A DNA stretch of 64,000 bases from Apteryx mantelli (Eukaryota > Chordata > Aves > Apterygiformes > Apterygidae). Location: NCBI RefSeq assembly GCF_036417845.1, contig NC_090020.1, positions 38,672,425 through 38,736,424 on the forward strand, written 5' to 3'. Positions 1-15,288 of this stretch are shown here, in pieces. The position numbers and the translations under genes were made by a program. The notes below the pieces were generated by a model, which saw nothing but the letters and a program-made list of their open reading frames with translations, was not told where the DNA came from and made no database searches. Each line of letters opens with the position of its first letter. The stretch's first letter is position 1.

Positions 1-3000
1 AGAAGAGGCTGGAGCACTGCTCTGCCATGCGTTGAAGCACTAGCATACCTGCAGGCATGGTTTTGGCAACATGCTCTGCCCCACAAAGCCCAGCGCAGCT
101 TGGGACTAGCATGTGTGAGGGCCTGTCTCAAGAAGCGACTGGGATATGACCACTCTGTTTGGGCCTAAGTGCAACCTTGAAATATCATTTTAAGGCTGAG
201 CTTGACAAATGTGTGAACAAGCTCATGCAGTGTGACCACAGCTAGATACAGAGGTTGGACCCAGGGACTTCGATGTCACTAGGTTACGTGTTCCTATGTT
301 GCCACGAAGATATGGCAATCCTCCCTGCACCACATTCCCAGAGGGGGAACCCTGACTAGCTCTCCAAGTGTTTGTCCTTCTACAGCCCCTGCGCTCCTTC
401 CCTCACACCTCCTCCTGCCTCAGAGTTGTGCTACGGTTTTGAGTCTGCAGTCGCAAAGGGCAGTTCTATTACTAAACTTCGGTAGAAATAAGATTAGGTA
501 ACAAACTTTTAGTCGTCTTCTCCTAGTCTGTCCCTGAGCTGGTTTCTCCAGCCCAAAGTCACTTAAACCTTTTTCACCCCTCCCCACCCCAGTCTCCTTC
601 ACATTTCCTTCTCCCACCATAAACTCTCAGTCAAGTCACCAAGCTCAGTCTGCTTGCCTGCGCTTTAGGATTGCATTTTATCCTCATTTTTATTCTATAC
701 CATGTTTTATTTATTCTTTAATATTGCAGTCATCACACTGATGCCAGTCTTTTGGCAGTCCTGTCTGATGGATATGTTTCCCTGAACACTTATTTTAACG
801 ATAATTTACCTAGGCCTGGACAATATCTTCCTCTGCTTATTGTACAAGCAACTGACAGATCAAGACAACTCCGTAATGATCACAATTTAGGCTATTTTAG
901 AGAAGTGGCACTGCTGAAAATAAAGAGCTGGATTTGCAGTCCAACAGATGGCTCAAATAGTTCCCCTCCACAATAAAATGAGAAGAACAGGGTTGCCTCC
1001 TGCAGTTCATCTCATAAAACCCCACTGGAAACAGCAACTCTTTCTTTACTTGATCCTCAGGCAACAAGGCTTCTTTCCAGTCCACCAGTGAATCTCCACC
1101 CACAGTCCAAACCCTGCAGGGATCTATGATCCAAGGGAAATCAGAAATGACCTAAAACTGCCTTTACCTCAGCACAGTCCTTTCCGCTGAGTTTTGCACC
1201 AAGGACTGTAAAACCTAAAGACCAAGGTTCACTACTTCTGTCGGAGATGCTGTCTGAGCCGGTCTAGGAAAGCACATAAGCAGTCCCATAGACATGAGCT
1301 GGACAACTGTTCTTAAAGCGCACGTACCCCATCTGTGTAAAAAGGGAGGCAAGGGAGGAAAGTAGAAAACTGAGATGCCAGTACAAGAGCGTAGGCTTTG
1401 GGGAGCAGATTTTTTCTTTCATTTAGTTGTTCTCTGACTGTCTTGCCAAACAACCAAGAAAAGGGATGAATGGAAAGTGTCTGCCTATTGGGCATCCAGG
1501 GGTAAAAAACAGGATTTCAGGTGTGGGTAGGAGGCGCTTGATAGTAGGAGGCAAAAGGGTAAGAGTGAGAAAAGAAACAGCAGGAAACCAGGAGGCATTT
1601 GTTTTCAGAAAAAAAAGAGGAGAAATAAGTGACTCTACACAAGAGTACAGATATTTTACCGAGTGCAGTAGAGTTGCAGGAAGTAAACACCTATTAGCTT
1701 CTTAGTCACTTCAGAATAAGAACCAGAATATAGGCTGGATGAACATTTGAGTATTAATTCTCAAGAAAATGGAGAAATACTTGATAGCCCCTTTTCTAAG
1801 TCAACGCCTAAAGAGTCTTGGAGGATTTTATCAGCAGCTGTCTTGGAGTAAGAGATAAGAACACAACAGCCAGGCTGGGTCAGAGCAAAGAGCCCTCTGG
1901 CTAGGCACCCTATTTCTGATGGTGGTCACAAGCAGACTCTCAGGGAAATAACACAGGAACAGGTCAGCATGCAGTGATGCTTCCCTTGCTAAGGCCTCCC
2001 ATTTTCTAGCAGATGCAATTTAAAGATATGGTTGCATTTGCATCTTTGTGCAGATACACTTCTCTATTTTATACTTCTCTATTTGCCTCTTTTTGAATCC
2101 CTTTATACTTTTGGATTTACCGAAATTTAGTCTATGAAAGAATTCTGGTACAGCTGATATGTACTGCAGTGGGGTTGGCTAGCGCTTTTTTTGCAACATG
2201 TTAGTGCAACCACCACAAACCCCATGCCACTTCTTTTATTTCAACCCTAAAAACATTTCTAGAACAACAGCTTTCCTTAAACTGGGTACCGTTTTCCACT
2301 ATGTTCTCTATGATTCAAATATATGTAAGACCTGCCATATTCTGCACTTCTTATCTCAGCTTGAGCACAAAGATTTCTTCCTTAAAGTTAAGGAAGACAA
2401 CAAAACAAAGTAAACACTAATGAAATGCTTGAGGGAAGTCTCTCTTTCATCAGCTCTTAAAAATTTCCATGCTAAAAAGAGATGACAGCAAAATGCTAAG
2501 TTCAGAATAAATATCATGCTATAAAAGGAACACTTTACACTAAGGGGATTTCACATCCAATCTGTCTTTAATCAGCAAGGATACAGAATAAATGTGCTGA
2601 CTTTCCCTTTTAATCACTTCCTTTGCCTGATTAACTTAAAATCCAATCCAGTGCCCCCATGCAGAGCATAGGTATTTCAGCTAGTTTGAAATGAGGTGAC
2701 AGAAGGGAGTAAGTCCTACTATCACTAGTATAGAGCTACTTTGTAGTCTCATTACACCTCAATTTCATCAAAGAGCACAAATGTACAACAGATGTTTGTG
2801 TGAGATTAAATAGATGCTTTTAGCATGAAGAAAATGCCACAAGACAGCTTAGTTTTAGAGGCACATATATATCTAAATACCCCATGCTATCAATCATAGG
2901 ATCCACGTGGCATGTATCCACCTACTCTGAGTTTTTAATAACTAAAACATATGCTACAATTTTATTTTAAACAAATTCTGCAGTCTCTCTTAGAAAATTC

Positions 3001-4765
3001 CTTCTGCCAAAAATTGCACACACTTCTGCTTTTGGAAGTTAAGTGATATGCAAGCAGGGGAAAGGGACTGGACTGGCAGTCCTGAAATATGAGCAGCTGC
3101 TTGACTCTCAGCTTGGTCAGGGCAGTGTGATGAGATACTTTCTTCACTTGATTAGGCAGGAAACGTGAAAGGTCACCTTTGGGGATGGAGCCAGCTGAAA
3201 CATTCTTCAAGGGAAGGACGTCTTCACTTCAGAAGATTGGTAAGGTCCCTGTTTTAAAGGGCGAAGATCTGATACAAATAAACCTCTTGTAAAGAACTTT
3301 GGTGATGGACCTAAGTTTGCCAAATTGCCCTTTATTCACACATTTTCTTTGTGAGCAGAATGGTAAAATTTTCCACTTTTCAGTTCAAAGCCAGATCACT
3401 GACATAACTTATCAAATAAACAGAGGCCAGCAATAGCCCACTAACCTAAAAAAATCTCCTCTCAAAATACAAGAGATACGCTTTTGATGGTGACAGCCAT
3501 TCTGGGTGTTGGAAATATGTGCTCTGTTCCTCCCAACCAAGTTTTCAATCAGTTACTAATACTGAGGAAAAACAACTGTTTTTCATATGTGAACTGCAGC
3601 AGATATGGAGCTTGTCTGCACACAGACTTTTTCCTGATTAACTCCATGTGTGGCATGAAACTCAATGGGAACACGACAGTTTCCTGAAACAGGAACAGGC
3701 ATGCATAGAATTATTCAGAAATAACTACTGTATTTTCAATTCATATCCTACTCTAATCCACATTAGCATTCAGTTGTAGCCAAGACAATTTCTATGAAAC
3801 AATGAAGACGACATCTACCAGCTTTCACCGGGAAAAGATATTTCAAAACAGAACCATACTTCAATTAAAGTAGATACATCAGTAATATTATGGCTAGGTT
3901 CCTATGCGTTTTCACACTTCCCAGAAGTTAGAGCATACTCTAAGGATATATTCAAAAATCTCTGAACTCATTGTCTCAGAACAAATCCAGAACAAAATCC
4001 AACCATGACTGAAATCAATAGGAAGATTCCCAGTGATACCAGAGGAAGAGGGGCCATGGCTCGGCAGCCATGACCTGTTGGCAGGAGAAGAGCATCCATC
4101 TCATCCCAGCACTGTTCCCAGTGAGAGACCGTTACCGCTTCTCTTACCCATGTTAAAATTGCAGTATATCAAAGAAGGGAGCAAACTGAAGCTAAATATT
4201 GCTGCTGCTGCACAAGTGGAAAGTCCACCTTAGAAAGATTCTTGGCCCACCAAAGCAAGCATCTAAATTAGGAAACAAGAACTTCTCTATAAACTCGAGA
4301 GAGTGAATCACTCCCTGGAGAAGCTTAACCTAGATTCTTGCTTCAGATTGTTCTCTGAAGCCCTCCTCTTACCATCAAATATAGCGGGAGCCTGATCTTC
4401 CAGCTTTGACAAATAACTGCCTAAAGTTGCATCATGCAAATAAACCGCTCAAACATAGAGCATAAAGCAGTTCTGCTCACCAGACTAGCTGCTTCTCCAT
4501 TGAACTTCCCACCACCTGCTCCACACGCTCTCCCTGCTTGTTTGCAGTATGAAATGAGAAGAATAAATTTGCTATTTCCATTAAAAAAAAAGCATATTAA
4601 GTGAAACATCAGCTAAACAGGAGATTGCAGCCTATCTGCAGCCTAAAATTCTATTTGCCTCAATCATTTATGCTCTGCACTCATTCTCTTTCTGTACATT
4701 TGAGTTGAGGGAGATCCTGTTGAAAAGTATATCTTTACAAATACCAGCAACTGTTAGAGTGCTCT

Positions 4766-4823
4766 AAAAAACAAACAAACAAAAACAAACAAACAAAAAA
4801 AACACACAAACACACACACACAC
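4766..4823. repeat. A-rich / (CA)n simple repeat
   Basis: Interrupted AAAC tetranucleotide units grade into a CA dinucleotide run. This is low-complexity intergenic sequence. Confidence 0.85.
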
Positions 4824-7800
4824 CATCCAGTGCCCTGCCTTTAAGGATTATTTTCCCTTATTCTTGTGAAGTACAGAATCATTTCCTAGATTGAATTTAG
4901 AGAGACTTTTTTTTTCTTGCCACTATTTTTGGAGGAGGACTAAACTGTGTTTTTATAAGAAGGATGCCCTGTGCAATAGAACATAGTTCTGCAGGCTGCA
5001 AAGCTACGATGTAGCTTGAGACATGTTACTGGTTCAACAACAAAACAAAAAACAAAACATAACTCTTCCTCCTACCTTTACTTTTTAAAAAAAATGTTAC
5101 AAGAATGATTTAGAAAACAGCAAAATTCAGGTTGTGTGCTTATTTTTATGATAACTAAAATAGATTACAAGAATTTGGCTCAAAAAATGTCTAGGTAAAG
5201 ACCTATATACATCTGCCCTGGAAATCCTCAGGTTTTATCCTCCAATAGTTCGCTTGACAGGTTTGAGGCCCAGGAACCAACCACCACCAGGAAATGAGTG
5301 AACATAATAAAAATGTTCTGAAAATGAGGTTTTAAAATGAAAGGCACTTTCTAGACTAGAGCCTCACACGGTCCCCAGTGAATGCAGTACCATGGTGGTT
5401 ACTGTGTGCACAACAGCGATCTCCTCTGCAGGCAACCACAACCCTTTAGCTGCAAGTCTGGCTCTTTCGGTCTTCTGAGCAACGATAATTCTTTGCTGTA
5501 TTTGAAGACCTCTTCAAGAAGATGACAGAAAACATCACACAGAGAAAAAAAACCATCACGAAGACCTGAAGCTTTAAGTATGTATCTGTGACTGCCAGAC
5601 CAGCACTCCTCACTGATGTTAAGTGCTGGATGCAAAAGCGGAGGGCAGAAAGGGCAAGCAGCATTGACTGAGCTGTTCCTCCAAGAAGCAGGAGGACAGG
5701 GCGACATGTTAGCAAAGGCAGGAGGAATCAGAAAGTTCCTAACAGCATCCAGGGAGAGGATGAAGGGTCTTTGACAACAGTGGGACTTCCCTAAAATGGA
5801 AATGAGTCAAGAACACTAAATGAAGAGAATTAAAAGAAGTGGAGGTAAAGTTAGGGAGTGTTAGTGCATCAGAGTAGGTTGAGAAGAAATGAATAAAGAG
5901 CAGGACTAGGATGGCTGAAAATACAAATCAGGAGAGGAGAGTTAAAAGCACAGCCAAATCTGTCAGAAGCACAGCAACTATTTTTTTCCTGTGTTCTGCT
6001 CCTTGTTAAAGATGTTTGAGGATAAAAACTATTTAAAACGATCTCCAATACAGAGAATAACCATATAAGTACCCTGGTATAAATAAATAAATAAATGAAC
6101 AAAACAACCCCCCCCAAACTCCAACAACCCACCCCCCACCCCTCAAAAACAGAAAACCAACAAAACCAGCAGTGCTTCATTTTGACACAGTGTAACAAGT
6201 GTAAGAAAGTTAAGAGTCAAGGAGTAGTACGTTCATATGATGTCCACATATATCGCATGCCTTACTTTGTCTTTATTTTCACATTTTCATCAGCTGGGCT
6301 TGCAAAATAAAACCAATACCCATCCACAACTGCCTGCCCTTGGCATCAGCAGGAGCAGAACATAGCAGATGTATGCCAGTGCTCCACCTTGGCAGAGACA
6401 TGCCAGGTACATGCAGCTGCACTGGCCGCAAGCTCCAATACTCGAGTGCTGGCACCTCCTGTAATCTGCCCTGAGTCCTTGGCATGAGTATCCTTGCAGT
6501 GGATAATTACAGAACTGCTTTAACAGTAGCTCATCTCCCTTTTACAGGCATATACAGAAGAAAATACAGTGATGGATTACACATCCAAAATTTAAAAGAC
6601 CAACTGCTTTCAGTCCGTCACCCGGTGCGTGCAACTCAACAAGTGATGAAAAACAGACCTTTGAAGACTAGTCCCTGCTCAGCACACTGCTGTGAGATGC
6701 TCTGCCTGTGGTCAGAGGAAAGCCCAGGGAACTAGACTTGCTTTGTTGCATGAAACTGTGTGAACCTCAATGCTCTTATCTGAAAAATTCATATGCAAGT
6801 ACAGCACTGAGGCTATCACATGGATAGCACTAAGTGCAGCAAAGAAAGAAGGGAGTGGACATAAGCATTCACTCTGTGGGAACTTGCCATCACCCAAACA
6901 AGGGTCTAGTCAAACTGGAAGGGATTGCTATTGCATGCACAAGTGATCCAGTTTGCTCAAACAGCCCCACAACCTGTCAGAAGAAACCCTAACTTTTCGA
7001 TTCCTTTAATCCCAACTTCTCACATATATTATGTATTCACTGTATGAAATAAGAGACAAAGAAAAAAAGCCTTTAATGTGTTAGATCTCACAAGGTTCTC
7101 AAACACCATGGGAATGACTATACATAAATACCTGGACATATACAACTTGCCTTTGTCCTGATATTTTTGCAAGTGACTGTCACTTTTATGTAGATATCTT
7201 AGTGTGTGCAAAACCATATGGCGTTTAGACTGCTTTTAAGAGACTAAAATTTCCAGAGGACTTATGTTTTCCGTCTGTCTGAGCATTCTCCCTGCAATGC
7301 CTACTGCATTGAAGATATGAAGAATATACAATTACATTCTTTACCAACAAATCTTTCCCCTCACTGCACAAAAATAAGTAAACAAAAAGATACACACTGG
7401 AATTGTCTTATTGCAACTGTTCCTTTCATACCAACTTACTAACAATTTGCCAGAGTTTCCACTACAAGTCACAGTTTTCTGACCAGACGCTTTGGACACC
7501 TTCAAAAGGCAACAGAAATATGCCTTTATTTTAACAGAAAGTGAATTTAAAGGTAATTAGGCAACTCTACAGTTAGAAGGATGCTATGCTGGCAGAGGCA
7601 GGATGTTCTGCTCAACTTCATCCTAAAAACATGTGTTGACAGTGACTGCAGAGATCTGTTCTCACAGAACAATGTTTATTCAGTCCCTCTGTTTAATACC
7701 AGATGAATTCAGTGCTAAACCAGAAGGGTGGTTTTGATCACAGCCAATGAGTAGGCAGACTCATTTCACAGGCCATAAAATTCCGGGCAACATATGAAAT

Positions 7801-10272
7801 CTATGACAAGTTTGCAAGCTTAGGTTTCTGTGGGTTTCATTCAACTTTTATATCTCTGGATTCAAACCCAGTATGTTTTGATTTTGCCATAAGTCAAAAG
7901 TCAGAACAAACAGAAAAAAAGACATTTTATTCTATGCAATGAGTTACATGGAAGCAATGGTTTGGTTTTATTCAGTTTTGCAGAACTTTAAGCATCTTAT
8001 GGTCTACTGTTGTTAAAAGCTTCATTATGAAACCAAATCAAAGCCATAAAAATGTGGGCCTACCTCACCAGTCCGTACAAACTGCTACGCTTCCACTTAT
8101 GTTAATAAAACACTGGTTTACACTAGCAAAAAATCTGGAGTTTGACTAAAAACAGACATGTTTTCACTGAACAAAAAGGGGAGAGGGAAAAGGGCTCATG
8201 CATCAAGAAAACAGAGAGCAAGTTCTAGGTAATATAAACATGCTGCAATGAGTGGTAACTAAAATTAGCAAAACAAATTAACTGGATGACTCAGAAGTGT
8301 AACAAAAGTCTTTTGTGGGCAAAATGACAAAGTTTTCCCTTTCATACTGACAGAAATATTCCTACTGGAAAAGAAAAGGGATCACTGTTTTCTTTTATCT
8401 CTTTTGCCTAGAGCTCCTTGCACTCACACAAGTACTGTACAGGCTTTGCTAGCACTGCTCCAAACGCATCAGATAATAGTTAGTCTTTATTCTGTCTCGT
8501 GTGTCAATCCAATATGCAAATATACACCTTTTACCATTTCCCATGCAGTATTGGACAGTCTTCCAAAAATACAGAACAAAAGCAAAATCCCTAGTGCAGC
8601 ATTTTCCAAACTTAGTTTGGATGGTTACAGGGGCAACAGCAGAAATGGTGACAGGTACCACGGTGAAGAAGAGCAGCACTTTGCCCCAGCCCCAGAAAGC
8701 ATAAAGAAATGAGGAGCTAACTCCCAAGCTAACAGTGACTGTAGGTGGTTCACTTACCACTAGTGATACACAGATTGGTATGAGAACATCCCCTCACAGA
8801 TACATGGGATTTCTGGCACTTGATTTTTCAGAGCAGAAAAAAACCCCAAAACCTTACCTCCAGTTATGATTTGATTAGATTTATCAATTTAAGACCACAT
8901 TTTGTACATCTGATATTACTGAGTTGAAGGTGGCTACAACATCCAAAAGAATCAGCTCTGCAGATACAAAGACTTCTGGGTTGCATCTACATGGCAAAGA
9001 GTGCCGTACCAATGCTTACAATATAACACTTACAACCTTACCAGCATTAGGATGCCCACTTTTATAAAGACTTTGAGATCCGCAGAGAACTATGTAACAG
9101 TGCAATTATTACATTAGCAGTAGCTTGCATTACATTAAAATCAATTATTCTCCTGTCCTTTCCTCTTCAGACACAATTTTTTTTTGTTTTTAATAGGTTT
9201 CACTAAAAAACAAATTGTAGTATCTGTCTTGCAGATGCATAACTATATTTATTCATCCCACAGCAACATGCCAAGCACACACAATTATTTGTGGGGTAAC
9301 TGTGTGCCTGTATGGGGAGACTTTCTAGATCTGTTGCTCTGAGAGATTTCTATTTTCACCTCTTTTTGGATAACACAGCTATCTTGGGAATCCCACTACT
9401 GGTCAAAATACAGCTTCTTTAGTGCCTGCCCTGTACTTTCCCAGGAACTCCTGGTGCAGTCACCACTTATTTGCAACAGCTGTTCCTGCAGTTGTAAGAA
9501 TTCAATCATGAAGATGATCCTGATATACTATGGATTCATGTGTGGTCTATCATAAAAGGATACAGAACAGCTCTCTGTATGATCCTTGAGGAAAAAATAA
9601 ATTAGTGTTTCTCATTCCAGTTAAATGCCATTCCTTTGCCATTCCAGGCATGGGGACATGCCTGTCCCAGATTGGTAAATACAGCTGATCAGGAGAGTTT
9701 AATTAAGCCTGTACCTCCTATCTACTCATTTTCTCACCAGGAGACAAAATTAATCAATTTTTAGCTCACAAGCAGGGCAACTTCTACTCACTCTTGTTAC
9801 AGAGTTGAAAGGAAAAATTCCCACTAGTTTCCCTTTAGATGAGAAAAGTGTCTTCCTTCATTAGGAAACAGTCCTACAGAACTCAGAGTAGAATTGATTC
9901 AGCTGCACAAGATGTAAGGCATGAACTTGGGGATACTCAAAATAAGCTTTTCCAAGAGAAAACTTCAACCTCATAGGACAATTTTTGATAGAATACAAGG
10001 GAAGCTTGAGAGAATAGTTTGACTCAGTGGTTCACCGCACTGTTCACAGAGTCAGTGCATTAGCTGATTTTAAAAGTGTGGTCTTTTTCAAACCCATACT
10101 GTTTATCTGCAAGAAATAGATTAAAAGCCTGAGAGTCTTGATGCATCATTACTAGCACCAGATTAAAAAAAAAAAAAGTATGTTCATTCCTATCATGGAG
10201 TATACTTTTCCAGTACTATAGGAAACATGTTTTTGTTATGAAAACCAAAAAAAATCTGGACACAGAATTGAA

Positions 10273-10291
10273 TTTTTTTTTTTTTTTTTTT
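10273..10291. repeat. Poly(T) run, 19 bp
   Basis: Nineteen consecutive T. It could be the reversed A-tail of an old retroposed element, but no recognisable element body adjoins it. Confidence 0.85.
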
Positions 10292-13200
10292 GTACTGAAG
10301 ACAGCCAACATAGCATTGGAAAACTAATTCAGCTGCTCTCTCAGCTATATGAAATACTTTGCTGTTTCATAGGAAGTCCATGGTTACATTCATTCACACT
10401 TGTAAAATGCCAAATAGTTGGAAATCACTTTCTCAACAAAAATATATTTCTACATTTGCCTGTAACCTTTTTCGAGCTATTTACTATGATTCCAGTTTAT
10501 GAAAAAATTACATTAGTTCAGAAGTAGCAGTTGAGTGTTTTTGGATCTGTCATTCCTCTGCAGCACTGTGTATTCACAATTTAATTGCCATGTCATATTC
10601 TGGCTGCTTTACAAAGTCAACTAGCTGGAATATCTAAAGCTTTGACAGAATACTGCACAATGAGATGATAAATCAAAACAGGTGGAATTTTTTCCATTTA
10701 GGAATTGTAGCTCTATAAACCATTAATTTTATGCAAGTAGTTTTTCCTTAGTTGTAACTACGGATGGGACAGAGCCATGAAGTCAAGGCCAAACAGCTCC
10801 AAGATTCAGTATGTCAAAACATGAGTTTTTGATAGATTACAAACAGATTTAGTTGTTGAAGTTAAGATCCACATTGGAAAACTAATTAAGTTTGAAAGTA
10901 TTTTATACTAATTTTCAACTCTTTTAGCAACTTTTGATGGGATACAGAATGTTCTCATTTTGCTATTCGTTCCAGTATCTGTTAACAGTAAGAAGAGAAG
11001 AGCAGCTTTTCAAAAATTTGCTTAGTGAAACATTATCAAAGAGAGTTTTGGCTTTCACAGTGAATGTTGTTTGGAGATAAAATCTGATTTTCCATTTACA
11101 AACTCTACATCATACTACTACGAAAAAAGATGCTTACAGTACAACAAACCACTTTTACAAATACCCTGAAGTATTTTTAATAGAATTCCAGATTTCACAG
11201 GTTTATACTGGTAGAAGTTCTTCAAAAACCTCCCCCTTGAAAAACACACACTGGAAAACCTAGCCTACGCTGTATGCAAAGGCAAACACCGAGGGCAACT
11301 TGGAAACTTCATTAAACGCACATGTTCAATCACAATTATGCTGCCCATCTCTAGTGCAAGACTTGCATGTACATATTGATGCTCTTCCAAAACTAGCCAA
11401 AAGCAGAAGACACATAAGTTATTTTTTAGAAGCTTTTGGGAACAACACCATGTTTCTGTGAGCTTTCTCAGCTACCTTCTATTTCCTGCATTCAGTGCAT
11501 TGAACAGCTCTTTTTAAAAGAGAATTTTGCTGCTGTACCTTTTGTGTCTTAGCTCTCCTCCGCTCCTAGCTGAATGTTCCTACGACTGTTACTTTTCTGA
11601 TTTCTTTCATTCTTTCATGCTTCATTCCTTTCTTTGCCCTCTTCTGCTGTTGCTCACTATCTCAATCAAGGTGAGCAAGTATCTTAAAAAAAAGAAAAGA
11701 AAAAAAAAGACAACTGGCATTGGAGGTATTTCTAAAAATCTTTTGTTAGAGCAGAGCATTTTGAAGAGTATATTGGCTAGTCAGAAAACTGGGGTTCTCC
11801 TCAAGGCTTGAAGGCAATTTGTTTTGGATCTTGGATCAAGATGTTCCACCAAAACAAATTATATTTGCCGTTTTAGCAGGCCCTACATATCTCATCCTCC
11901 CTCCACAGACATTTAGGGTAAATCTTTTATGGCAAATCTTAAGAGGGCAGTTGGGTCAAAGTTATCCAGATTAGTTTCAACAAATGGGTGGAGAGTTTTA
12001 TAACCAAGATTTTTTTTTAACAAAATGGTGTGGTTCTGAATGCTGCTGTGATGAAAACTCTGAGGCCAGGCCAAGAGCAGTAACCTTCCAACTCAGCTTA
12101 GCTGCAGCCAAAACAATGGGTGAAATCAGCCCCAGATAACTTCAGCTAATCATGAGCAGCGCACACTTATTACCTGTTCTGCTAGAGACCTCTCAGCAGG
12201 GGCAGAAATCTCCACCAATGGGGCTGTAATATCTTTAGCCCTTACAACTGCTTGCAAAGTCACTATCTGACTAAGATCACAGTGTGAGAGCAAGAGCTAG
12301 GGTAACTATACAACCTCTAAGCAAAGAGACTACTGACTTTGAAAGTCCAGAAGAGAGCTTTTTTTAAAAAAGCAATGCAGTTTTGGCACACTTAGATTTC
12401 TAGCTCTTCTCTACTGATAAAGCCAGTCACACCCTCCCTCAACATCCTCATTTGTGGCACCGTATCTGAAATTCATGTATGTAATCTTACAGAGTGAGGG
12501 CACACCAGTATATTTGTTCTAGAAAGTACTTAAACACATTAAGGAGTCGAAAAGAATAAGTAAGTACTATTTGCTCTTACTCACAGCTGCTGTGACTTCA
12601 GTGAAATCAATTAAATTGCAACAGGGCTGAATCTGACCCTGGCATGTATTCATAGCATACACCTCATTTCTAATCTTTGTGCAGTCTTCTGAGCCTTGTA
12701 TATTCCTAGGGTAGGTCCAGATAACAAGATAAAGGTGGAAATGCAGCACAAGTAGCCATACTTGTGCCACCTGTACCTTAGCACAATCAACAAGCATTAA
12801 AAGCAGTGCCAAGGGCTTTGTCACAAATTAACAACCAGTCCAGACTTCCCCAGACCCTAATTATGCCCCTGTATTTTTCCTTCTGCTGCCACCTGTACTA
12901 ACAAAAATAAAGATAGCACATGTAAGCCTATCTCTGATGCAACCCCATGAACATGTTGCTTCACAGATATACTCTTAAGTGGCAGGCATTAGTTCCTCTT
13001 CTTGAGTATACTGCTACTGAGATAGGTACTGTCTTTTCCCAAAGCTTTCAGCTCGGACCTCGGTTGGGTATCAATTATGCAGGCTTTGGGTATTCCCAAT
13101 AATAGAGGGTATTTGTTTCAGCACATAACTTGATACAGAAAATATCTGAGTGACACACAATGTCATTTTAACATGATGCTTGTTTAAAAATCAGTTGTTG

Positions 13201-15267
13201 GGTATTTTTTTCCTTAAAAATATTAACTAGCCTAAAAAAACTGGAACAGTACCTTTAGCTTCTTTCTGATCCACTAGAATCTCACTTGCAGAAGGAAACC
13301 GGAAAACTCTCACTCTTAGAGCTGGCATCACGCACACACAAACACACAAAAGAATTTCAAATTCTTCAACACACTTGTCAGAAGGAGCTAGCTCCCATTT
13401 CCTTACAGGAATTCATTAAGCCCATAAACTGTATTTTTCAGTCTCAGAAAAAAATATCCAGCATTTTTCATATCCAAAAAATCCTTATGAAAATTTTTTT
13501 CAGAACACTGACTCTTCTCTTACTAGCATGTACAATTCAACCCAAATTTAGCACAGCCCTGCTAATTATTATTTTCCATAGCAGCTACTAAAATGCTGCC
13601 ATTTTACAACACACAAGTGGCCTAAAAGAGACACCACCTTAACCTGTACAAAGCACCTAAATGCTTGGCATGGTAAGAGGAGCTGCACAAAAACAGCACA
13701 AAAGCAACAAGTGTTGCTGCTCCATAGGACACCAGGCAGCTCTGAAGTTCACGGGCAATCCCTGGCATTTTTAAGATTTAGCCTCAATTCAAAGGTCTGT
13801 ACCTGTATTTAAAAGTCTGCTTTGAGTTAACATAAGCTGGAAAGATTTGGATTTATTTATCTAAAACTCTCTTTGGAAGGGTAACGTACTGGACTTGAAC
13901 GTATTCTAACATGCGTACAGGCATATCAAGGTTTTTAATCAGGGCATCTCAGCCAAGGTCCTGAAATAGCTATTAGGCAGTGCTGAGAGGCACTGGTGCA
14001 ATCACCTGTTGCATTCCAGCCTCAGGGTCCACAGCATACCACATGCCGTGGCGGTGAACAAAGTCACGGTAGTGTGGTAAGGATGTGCAGCAAAAGCAAT
14101 CAGTGCCCCCAACACTAGAGCAGAGCATGCAGTTAAGACCACACTTTGCCTTACCTGCAGATGCAGACCCATCTTTCACAGCCTGACCTTACGCTCCATG
14201 CTGGTTACAGTGCTGTAACTTTGGTCACAATGAGGCAGGAGCTACAATAGAAGCAGGTCATGCCAAATTATGTGCTTTTTACAGTGTTATTTATCAGTGT
14301 GCATTTCCCGCTGAGACAACAGTACCATCTTTGAGGCACGTATCTCCAAAACATCGTAAAAGTATTGTCCCCTGAAAAAAACATGGTCATAAAAAAAAAA
14401 GTTATCAGCACTGTTTGCTACAAAAGATAAACAACTGGCAACAGCGATTCCAAATCTGGAACTAAAGCACAGCATCTCTGCCACCCTTATGCTGCTGGTC
14501 TCCCTTCTTTCTGGAGGTTCCCTCACAATGTTTTCTGCATTCCCCCATATCCCCCCTCTCCAAATGCAGGAGCTTTCCTGGATCTCCTTTCATTTCTCAT
14601 GACACTTATATTTGAGCAAACTTACCTATTCACAAAGCAGCAGAAATGGCTTCTGCAGCTGTAGCTACAGTGATGATCGGCAGTTTAGAATTATCTTTAC
14701 ATATCCAAATGTCTTCTGACATCTGCTTTTCTAAGTTGATTTCAGCCTAAATTTAGCTTAGTGATGTCAGTGTCCTATCTGTTGAGCTTTCTCTACCATC
14801 CTGTTCACAACACTACCCAGCAGATGGTTCAAAAGCTGAATATAACTTTAACTCACTCCATAATTCACTTATGTCAATGTGGCTCAGACTCTGGAAAGGG
14901 CTTTCACTCAGATGGGAAGTAATTTAGAATTTAATCAGCTTTACAGGATACTGCAGGCACTTTTGCTTTCCTTGGCCTTTAAGGGAAAAGGCTGAACTCC
15001 TGGCTCTCATATTAGAATGTTATTTTATAAATACATGAACAAACAATGCTCAGTAAAGGGAGGGAACACATCAAAAATTATCAAATCAAGGCATTTAATT
15101 CTCAGCTGATGACTTGGAAACACAGCAAAGCCCTTCATAGAGCCAGAGATCTTGAATGGACAAAGACCATCTCGCCTGACCACATCATATCCCAGCACCC
15201 AACTCCAAGGAGAAAGTACAGAAGAGGGGCAGTCTCCCATTTTGGAATAAATAAAGTAAACTCCTAG

Positions 15268-15288
15268 AGGAGGAGGAGGAGGAGGAGG
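15268..15288. repeat. (AGG)7 trinucleotide microsatellite
   Basis: Seven perfect AGG units, followed by an A/G-rich remnant. It lies in intergenic sequence about 0.7 kb beyond the putative PRRC1 poly(A) signal. Confidence 0.9.

Noticed and set aside
8449-8760. 103-codon minus-strand open frame with hydrophobic segments, overlapping a plus-strand frame of similar size
   Set aside because: No family recognised, no splice or promoter context, and both strands are open over the same stretch, which suggests chance.
12567-12824. Segment resembling 'gattcagccctg...attgacttcactgaagtcacagcag' sauropsid repeats
   Set aside because: Only a short, weak resemblance; not enough to name an element without a library search.
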